From Phycisphaerae bacterium (GTDB lineage Bacteria; Planctomycetota; Phycisphaerae; Phycisphaerales; SM1A02), in NCBI GenBank assembly GCA_002862325.1, contig PKCT01000003.1, positions 1 to 9,118 on the forward strand: DNA of 9,118 nucleotides. The letters run 5' to 3'. A model generated the notes under the pieces. The model made no database searches and was not told where the DNA came from. It saw only the letters and a list, made by a program, of their open reading frames with translations. Every line of letters starts with the position of its first letter. Within the stretch, counting starts at the first letter, position 1. Made by a program: the position numbers and the translations under genes. Below are positions 1-6,733 of this stretch, in pieces.

Positions 1-2223
<2,223 letters not shown>

Positions 2224-2273
2224 TCGCCCTGCGCGGTCCCCGAAGACGCCATGACATCCAGGAAGAGAGAGAA

Positions 2274-3767
2274 ATGCCTTCGATAACGGCCCCGACTCTG
2301 CTGATCGCGATCGCTTTCACAGCGTCAGTTACCGACGATGGGACCGAGTCAACCACCTGCCAGAACCTCCCGGCTGGGGTGTTCAGCCTCGACTGGTCGA
2401 GGCTCTACGTGGAGTCCATCGCCAACGGCTATCCCACGGGGCTCGACGCGGCTCCGACCATCAGCAAGACGCATCAACTTCCGGAAGTCTGGAGAAGTCT
2501 GGTGACCCTGCCGGAGTCGCCGAAGGTGAGCATCTACGCGAAGCAGTGGACGGGCCCCTTCAATGCCCCGGGCGACGTCGAGCTCGTCACCCTGGAGGAC
2601 CCGGTCCTGGTCGTCACGTGGAGTACGAATGCGTCGTACATCGACCCGAGTTCCGAGCCACCGATCGGTCTCCTCCAGACCTACGCCCCCACCTACGAGA
2701 ATGGAACCTGGGTCTTTTCGGAGTACCAGGCGAACTCCGACGACGGTCTGCTCAATCAATGGCTCACCATCCATCAGCCCAACCCGGCAAGCAAGACTGG
2801 ATTCAGTCGAGGCACCCTGAAGGACTTCCTCGTTCGATCGCTCAGAATCGAACCCGAGTGCCTGAATCCCTCGATCAACCCCTCCTCCGATCCGGCCGCC
2901 GATCCATGCAACGCGTCGATCTTCGCCGGAGTCGCGGGGGTGGGCATGCCCTACGCCTTCGCGAATCTGGGACCCGACATCTACAACGGCACGGTCGGCG
3001 CTCCCTGGTGGCGGCAGCAGCTCTTCGTGTTCGTCGTCGAACGTGACGCCTTAATCCGCCCGTCTTACAACCCGAGTCCCCGCCCGGACCGCCCATGGCT
3101 GAAGACGAACGACGGCGAACCGATCTTCGATCAGGATGCCCTAGGCGGTCCCTCCTATCGTTTCCCCCGATCGAACGATGAGATCTGGAACGCCTATATC
3201 GAAGCTACCGATGGCGAGAAGCCTTTTGTGGGATATGCGGACGGTCAGGTCTACCGGGGAAGCTGGGGATTCCGCGAGTGGCTGTACAAGTGGCAATCCG
3301 CATCCTGGGGCACCCCCCCGGGGAGCTATGACGACCGCGACTGGACTCAGGGCGCGTTCCCCTTCTCGAGCGTCGGGCTCACGCTCCACTGGCCCAGTTT
3401 CAAAGCCAACGCAGGCTCCATCGCCTACGCCCCGTGGGGAGCGCTCAGCGAGTTTATCCACAAGGGTGAACAATCGATGTATCTCGTCGCGATCCGCGAG
3501 GGCTACCAGTACCTCGGCCAACCGGCGGCCGGCGAGGTGTCGTGGTGCGACACCTGTCCAGCCGACCTGAACCGCGATGGACAAGTGGACGCGATCGACC
3601 TCAGCCTGCTTCTCGCCGCCTGGGGAACGAACACGACGTGCTACACGATCGACAAGAGCAAGCCGAGTGTCGATGTCCGCGATCTCTCGAAGCTGCTCGG
3701 AGCCTGGGGGCCCTGCGTATGGCCGCTCCCCAAGATGCGACCGACGGACTGTGACACGATGCCGTGA
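2274..3767 (+). CDS. Predicted secreted protein of unknown function with C-terminal dockerin-like domain
   Basis: 497 residues. The first ATG after the gyrB stop is at 2274, preceded by AGGA at 2260-2263. Residues 7-19 form a short hydrophobic stretch (PTLLIAIAFTASV), consistent with a signal peptide, although the n-region has no Lys or Arg, so export is inferred. The middle (about 30-425) is rich in aromatic residues, Pro and Asn and resembles no family I can name; no catalytic motif is recognisable. The C-terminus carries two EF-hand-like dockerin repeats. The first loop, residues 431-442 (DLNRDGQVDAID), has the canonical Ca2+ ligands and is followed by LSLLLAAWG. The second (459-470) ends in VDVRD and is followed by LSKLLGAWG, but lacks the ligands at loop positions 1, 3 and 5. 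In clostridia dockerins bind cohesins; in planctomycetes such modules occur on many exported proteins without a known scaffoldin. It lies 50 bp after gyrB and converges on queC with a 25-bp gap. Coding is confident; function is unknown. Confidence 0.85.
   Translation: MPSITAPTLLIAIAFTASVTDDGTESTTCQNLPAGVFSLDWSRLYVESIANGYPTGLDAAPTISKTHQLPEVWRSLVTLPESPKVSIYAKQWTGPFNAPGDVELVTLEDPVLVVTWSTNASYIDPSSEPPIGLLQTYAPTYENGTWVFSEYQANSDDGLLNQWLTIHQPNPASKTGFSRGTLKDFLVRSLRIEPECLNPSINPSSDPAADPCNASIFAGVAGVGMPYAFANLGPDIYNGTVGAPWWRQQLFVFVVERDALIRPSYNPSPRPDRPWLKTNDGEPIFDQDALGGPSYRFPRSNDEIWNAYIEATDGEKPFVGYADGQVYRGSWGFREWLYKWQSASWGTPPGSYDDRDWTQGAFPFSSVGLTLHWPSFKANAGSIAYAPWGALSEFIHKGEQSMYLVAIREGYQYLGQPAAGEVSWCDTCPADLNRDGQVDAIDLSLLLAAWGTNTTCYTIDKSKPSVDVRDLSKLLGAWGPCVWPLPKMRPTDCDTMP
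3531..3716 (+). other. Dockerin-like domain coding segment (two repeats, second degenerate)
   Basis: This segment encodes roughly residues 420-481 of the secreted protein. Repeat 1 reads D-x-N-x-D-G-x-V-x-x-x-D (D431, N433, D435, D442) and then LSLLLAAWG. Repeat 2 keeps V466, D467 and D470 and the LSKLLGAWG helix, but has I459, K461 and K463 where repeat 1 has D431, N433 and D435. Cysteines bracket the module (WCDTCP before, TTCY between the repeats, WGPC after). The first repeat should bind Ca2+; the second probably does not. Confidence 0.75.
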
Positions 3768-3792
3768 ACGCGAGACCGCGTACGACTCGATT

Positions 3793-4467
3793 TCAGGCCT
3801 CGGCGATCGCCGCCTCCCGCATCACGCACGAGTCGCATCGACCACAGGGCTTGCCGTCGGCTGCGGGGTCGTAGCAGCTGATGGTTCGCTCCACCGGCAC
3901 GCCCAGTTCACGCGCCTTCCGAACGATCTGGACCTTCGAGAGTTCCACCAGCGGCGCACGGAAGCGCGGTCCTTCCCCCTCCACGCCGGCCCTGGTGGCG
4001 AGATCGGCCAGGGTCTGGAACGCGGCGAGGTACTCCGGACGGCAGTCGGGATATCCCGAATAGTCGATGGCGTTGATCCCGAGCCAGATCTCGGTCGCCG
4101 CCCGAACCTCCGCGTAGGCGAGCGCGAAGCTCAGGAAGATCGTGTTCCGGGCGGGAACGTAGGTGATCGGAATCGAGACCTCACCCGCCGCGTCGACGCC
4201 GTGCGCGTCGATTCGATCCTTGGGCACCGCGATGTCGTCGGTGAGCGCCGAACCACCGAACGCCCGCAGATCGATGTCGACGATCCGGTGTTCCGCGACT
4301 TCGAGCGTCGCCGCAACCTCGGCCGCCCGCCTGAGCTCGATTCGGTGACGCTGTCCGTAGTCGAAGGACAACGCGTAGCAGCTGCGTCCCTCCGCCCTCG
4401 CCCAGGCGAGCACCGTCGACGAGTCCAGACCCCCGGAAAGCAGGATGACCGCGCGAGTCTCGCTCAC
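3793..4467 (-). CDS. queC: 7-cyano-7-deazaguanine (preQ0) synthase
   Basis: QueC converts 7-carboxy-7-deazaguanine, ammonia and ATP to preQ0, the precursor of queuosine in tRNA (and, in some bacteria, of 7-deazaguanine DNA modifications). The 224-residue length is normal for the family. The PP-loop ATP-binding motif SGGLDSST sits at residues 11-18, followed by the family block ALSFDYGQRH. Other family signatures are VPARNTIFLSFALAYAE, GINAIDYSGYPDCRPEY and the C-terminal zinc site C198-x9-C208-x2-C211-x2-C214. The start codon is GTG (4467-4465), and its first four bases GTGA overlap the TGA stop of the MoxR gene, which implies translational coupling. No good Shine-Dalgarno is visible, in keeping with coupling. 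No queD, queE or queF is present in the window, so the rest of the pathway must lie elsewhere. The TGA stop is at 3795-3793. Confidence 0.97.
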   Translation of the reverse strand: MSETRAVILLSGGLDSSTVLAWARAEGRSCYALSFDYGQRHRIELRRAAEVAATLEVAEHRIVDIDLRAFGGSALTDDIAVPKDRIDAHGVDAAGEVSIPITYVPARNTIFLSFALAYAEVRAATEIWLGINAIDYSGYPDCRPEYLAAFQTLADLATRAGVEGEGPRFRAPLVELSKVQIVRKARELGVPVERTISCYDPAADGKPCGRCDSCVMREAAIAEA

Positions 4468-5393
4468 ACCGGGCTCGTCACGGTCTCGAGGATCCTCTGC
4501 ATGATGCGACGGGAGGTGACCGTATCGCCTTCGTGCATCGACAACTTCGTGACGACCCGATGCGCGCAGACCGGTACGACGTTTTCGACGATGTCCTCCG
4601 GTATGCAGTGATCCCGACCCGCCAGGATCGCGGTCGCTCTGGCGGCCTGGGCCAGCGCGAGGGAGCCGCGTGGACTCATCCCGACCACCAGGTCGTCGTC
4701 CTCCCGCGTCGCCTGGGCGAGCGAGATCACGTAGTCGGCCAAGGCGGGATCAATCGTGACCCGATCGGTGACGCGTTGAAGCTCGACGATCTCGTCGGCC
4801 GTCGCGACCGGCTGCAGCGACTGTAGCGTCGTCCGGGCCGGCTGAACGTCCAGGATCCTCGCTTCATCGTCGGGTGACGGATAGCCGAGGCCGATCCTCA
4901 TCAGGAATCGATCGAGCTGGTTCTCCGGCAATGGATACGTGCCTTCGAACTCGTAGGGATTCTGGGTCGCGACGACGAGGAAGGGGTCGGGGAGACGATG
5001 CGTCTCCCCCTCGGCCGATACCTGCCCCTCGCTCATCGCTTCGAGCAGCGCCGACTGCGTCCTCGGCGTCGTACGATTCACTTCGTCCGCCAGCACGATG
5101 TTCGCGAAGACCGGACCGGGCCGGAACGAGAAGTCGCCGTCGCGACGATCGAGAACGGCGGTGCCCGTGATGTCGGTGGGCAGGAGATCCGGGGTGCATT
5201 GGATTCGGGCGAACCGCGCGTCGATCGACCTGGCCAACGCGTTGGCGAGCACGGTCTTGCCCACCCCCGGCACATCCTCGACCAGGGCGTGACCCCGCGC
5301 CAGGAGACACGTGAGCAGTCTGTCGACCGCCCGGTCGTTGCCCATGTAGACGGAGGAGATCGCGTCGCGTAGCTTTTGAAGGACCTTATCCAT
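4464..5393 (-). CDS. MoxR-family AAA+ ATPase
   Basis: 309 residues, normal for the family. MoxR ATPases act as cytoplasmic chaperone-like remodelers, often maturing or activating partner protein complexes. Visible motifs are Walker A EDVPGVGKT (residues 39-47, preceded by GHALV), Walker B NIVLADE (98-104) followed by VNRTTPRTQSALLEAMSEGQV, sensor 1 VVATQNP (140-146, N145), the EGTYPLPENQLDRF block (150-163) and a sensor 2 region GMSPRGSLALAQAARA. The reading frame continues upstream, but the ATG at 5393-5391 (MDKVLQKL) gives the family N-terminus, and longer versions would run antisense through the divergent gene. No Shine-Dalgarno is seen before this start; a TATACT hexamer lies 9 nt upstream. 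MoxR genes are usually followed by DUF58 and von Willebrand factor A genes; here queC follows with a 4-bp overlap, so its partner cannot be read from context. Confidence 0.95.
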   Translation of the reverse strand: MDKVLQKLRDAISSVYMGNDRAVDRLLTCLLARGHALVEDVPGVGKTVLANALARSIDARFARIQCTPDLLPTDITGTAVLDRRDGDFSFRPGPVFANIVLADEVNRTTPRTQSALLEAMSEGQVSAEGETHRLPDPFLVVATQNPYEFEGTYPLPENQLDRFLMRIGLGYPSPDDEARILDVQPARTTLQSLQPVATADEIVELQRVTDRVTIDPALADYVISLAQATREDDDLVVGMSPRGSLALAQAARATAILAGRDHCIPEDIVENVVPVCAHRVVTKLSMHEGDTVTSRRIMQRILETVTSPV

Positions 5394-5402
5394 TCGAGCG
5401 CG

Positions 5403-5408
5403 AGTATA
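5403..5408 (-). promoter_or_regulatory. Candidate -10 element for moxR-queC
   Basis: Read on the minus strand, this is TATACT, one mismatch from TATAAT, lying 9 nt before the moxR ATG. A start site 6-8 nt downstream would leave almost no leader, which fits the missing Shine-Dalgarno. No recognisable -35 box is found 16-18 nt upstream, so the call is tentative. Confidence 0.3.
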
Positions 5409-5460
5409 CGACGGACTCTGGACCCGCGACTCTTCCCCTCCCTGGCCGCCTGACCGACTG

Positions 5461-6447
5461 ATGCCTGCCCCGAATCCTCGATCCTCTGCCCGCATCATCG
5501 GAGAGCTGTGCTGCGCCAACTGCGGGTATCGCCTGCTCGGCCTGAGTCTCCGTGAAAAATGTCCGGAGTGCGGACTTCCGGTCGAGCGGTCGCTTCGATC
5601 CCAGATCGATCTCGGATCGCTTGAAGGGCGTCCGCTGGAATCCGGTCGCACGATCGCGGCGTCGATGACACTGCTCGCGATCGGATTCTGCCTGACGCTC
5701 CTCACCCGTCCGATCGTCGCACTCACGGTCGTGTTCCGACCCATCGACACCGAACTGACGATCTACGCGTCCGACGTCGTTCCGTTGCGGATCGCCATCG
5801 GAATCACCGCGACGGTCGGTCTCGTCGGCATCGTGCTGATGGCGCTCTCGCGAGGCATCATCGCCCACGTCTCGAGTGAACGTCCCCTGACGCCCAGACG
5901 TCGAACGATGGTCATCTGGGCCGTGGTCTGCCTGGTTCTCGTCGATCTGCTCCTGCTCGGCACCGCGTTCACACCGGTGCCCTGGCTCGTCGAACAGGGC
6001 AGAACAGCGCGGCTCACGTGGTTGATCGCCACTCTGCTCATCCTGCGGACGATCGGACATGGGACCCTGCTCGTGCTGTTGTGCACGGCGCTCTCGAGCA
6101 TCGGCTGGCGAAGCGATCGCTACCGAAGTGCGGGAAACGCCCTCCAAGCCGCCGGGCCGATGTTGGCCACGCTCACCGTGGAATGCCTGGCCCTCGCTGC
6201 CTGGATGCTCCGCGGCACCTTCGGAGCCTTGCTGACCTCCAGGACGTCCAGCGGCCCGTTTCTCAGCGTCTGGCTCATCTTCTCGTCCCTCGTGGCCGTC
6301 GGAGGTATCTATCTTCTGATGAATACGATCTGGATCGTGCGACCGCTCTTCCGAGCTCACAACCGCCTCGGCGAACTCGTGGAACTCGTACCGCAGCGGA
6401 CGACTGCCAGCATGGCAGACGCGAGCGAGGACGACCGGTCGCCCTGA
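5461..6447 (+). CDS. Zinc-ribbon polytopic membrane protein of unknown function
   Basis: 328 residues. The N-terminus carries a zinc-ribbon-like knuckle pair: C18-A-N-C21-GYRLLGL and K-C34-P-E-C37-G, with an additional C17. The rest is a membrane domain with hydrophobic segments near residues 69-92, 106-130, 149-170, 185-213, 230-250 and 267-292, so about six helices, followed by a polar tail ending DASEDDRSP. Short zinc ribbons of the form CxxCGYxLxGL...CPECG fused to transmembrane segments are common in planctomycete genomes, but I know of no assigned function. The ribbon might bind metal, nucleic acid or protein at the cytoplasmic face; this is inference. The ATG at 5461 lacks any upstream Shine-Dalgarno (the preceding bases are CCGACTG), so initiation may be leaderless or SD-independent. 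It is divergent from moxR across 67 bp and ends 286 bp before groEL1. Confidence 0.85.
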   Translation: MPAPNPRSSARIIGELCCANCGYRLLGLSLREKCPECGLPVERSLRSQIDLGSLEGRPLESGRTIAASMTLLAIGFCLTLLTRPIVALTVVFRPIDTELTIYASDVVPLRIAIGITATVGLVGIVLMALSRGIIAHVSSERPLTPRRRTMVIWAVVCLVLVDLLLLGTAFTPVPWLVEQGRTARLTWLIATLLILRTIGHGTLLVLLCTALSSIGWRSDRYRSAGNALQAAGPMLATLTVECLALAAWMLRGTFGALLTSRTSSGPFLSVWLIFSSLVAVGGIYLLMNTIWIVRPLFRAHNRLGELVELVPQRTTASMADASEDDRSP

Positions 6448-6455
6448 CCGCTCGC
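6421..6455 (+). repeat. Inverted repeat (stem-loop) across the stop codon of the membrane-protein gene
   Basis: GCGAGCG at 6421-6427 is perfectly complementary to CGCTCGC at 6449-6455. The 21-nt loop contains the nested 10-bp palindrome CGACCGGTCG at 6432-6441 and the TGA stop at 6445-6447. No T-tract follows directly, so it is not a classical intrinsic terminator. It could stabilise the 3' end, act in termination by another route, or be a chance product of GC-rich coding sequence. Confidence 0.35.
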
Positions 6456-6568
6456 CATCGATCACAGGCTTCGAGACTCGACCGCCAGATCGGACAGCCA
6501 TCCACAATCCGCCTCGAGACCCCCGCTCCCGACACGCAGCTGCCGTTTTTTCATCCACGGAGACCGAC

Positions 6569-6582
6569 AGGAGACGTCTCCT
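6569..6582. promoter_or_regulatory. Perfect 14-bp palindrome, candidate operator
   Basis: AGGAGACGTCTCCT is identical to its own reverse complement. It lies 23 bp upstream of the sigma-54-like element and about 150 bp before groEL1, in non-coding DNA. The symmetry suits a homodimeric DNA-binding protein. The binding protein is unknown, and the sequence is not a recognised CIRCE or other heat-shock operator. Confidence 0.4.
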
Positions 6583-6605
6583 AGCCGCGGACGACAGCGG
6601 GAATT

Positions 6606-6622
6606 TTGGTACGGCACTTGTT
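6606..6622 (+). promoter_or_regulatory. Sigma-54-like -24/-12 promoter candidate for groEL1
   Basis: TTGGTACGGCACTTGTT aligns with the consensus TTGGCACG-N4-TTGC(A/T) with correct spacing and two C-to-T differences. The -24 GG (6608-6609) is intact, but the -12 GC dinucleotide is GT (6620-6621), which is a serious deviation. A start near 6633 would give a leader of about 100 nt before groEL1. I see no better -35/-10 pair in the region. Sigma-54 (RpoN) is known in planctomycetes, but its use for groE genes would be unusual. Confidence 0.35.
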
Positions 6623-6687
6623 CTGGCCTCTCCGTAGAAGTTTTCGGGAGGCCCACCCCGGGTGCCCCCTTACCCATCTCGCGGTTC

Positions 6688-6701
6688 TCGGGTTCGCCCG
6701 A
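6688..6701 (+). repeat. Hairpin with TTCG loop in the groEL1 leader
   Basis: TCGGG (6688-6692) and CCCGA (6697-6701) form a perfect 5-bp stem closing a TTCG loop. The hairpin ends 16 nt before the groEL1 ribosome binding site, so it would lie in the 5' untranslated region of any transcript starting near 6633. It does not cover the Shine-Dalgarno, so a simple RNA-thermometer role is not supported. Confidence 0.4.
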
Positions 6702-6717
6702 TGTCTCGCACCGAATC

Positions 6718-6722
6718 AGGAG
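6718..6722 (+). promoter_or_regulatory. Ribosome binding site fixing the groEL1 start
   Basis: AGGAG sits 11 nt before the ATG at 6734. In-frame upstream starts exist (ATG at 6701 adding MSRTESGEADA, and GTG at 6662), but neither has a comparable site, and 6734 gives the conserved GroEL N-terminus MAVKDLSF. Confidence 0.75.
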
Positions 6723-6733
6723 AAGCAGACGCC

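Larger units (their letters stand above)
6448..6733. other. Non-coding region upstream of the chaperonin cluster
   Basis: These 286 bp hold no convincing gene. In order they contain the right arm of the stop-codon hairpin (to 6455), a T6 tract at 6546-6551 preceded by the 8-bp palindrome GCAGCTGC (6536-6543, at best a weak terminator), the 14-bp palindrome at 6569-6582, the sigma-54-like element at 6606-6622, a hairpin with a TTCG loop at 6688-6701 and the groEL1 ribosome binding site at 6718-6722. I found no CIRCE-type operator (TTAGCACTC-N9-GAGTGCTAA), which is the usual HrcA site before groE genes. Confidence 0.7.

Noticed and set aside
2251..2286. An 11-codon open frame (ATG at 2251) overlapping the dockerin gene start, as a possible leader peptide
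   Set aside because: It has no ribosome binding site and no regulatory codon pattern (no runs of one amino acid), so chance explains it.
3577..4611. A 344-codon plus-strand frame across the dockerin end, queC and moxR
   Set aside because: It runs antisense to the well-supported queC and in a shifted frame over the dockerin repeats, and has no family resemblance.
5394..5750. N-terminal extension of the MoxR protein upstream of 5393
   Set aside because: The extension is Arg/Ser-rich, unlike MoxR proteins, and would be antisense to the zinc-ribbon coding sequence; MDKVLQKL is the natural family start.
6536..6551. Rho-independent terminator (GCAGCTGC followed by T6)
   Set aside because: The palindrome has no loop and the remaining possible stem is only about 3 bp, too weak for an intrinsic terminator.
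6018..6584. A 188-codon plus-strand frame overlapping the end of the membrane-protein gene
   Set aside because: It is out of frame with the hydrophobic protein, Arg/His/Pro-rich as expected for a shadow frame, and lacks a start signal.
6448..6733. CIRCE operator for HrcA
   Set aside because: No TTAGCACTC/GAGTGCTAA-like inverted repeat is present; GCACTTG near 6614 matches only part of one arm and has no partner arm.
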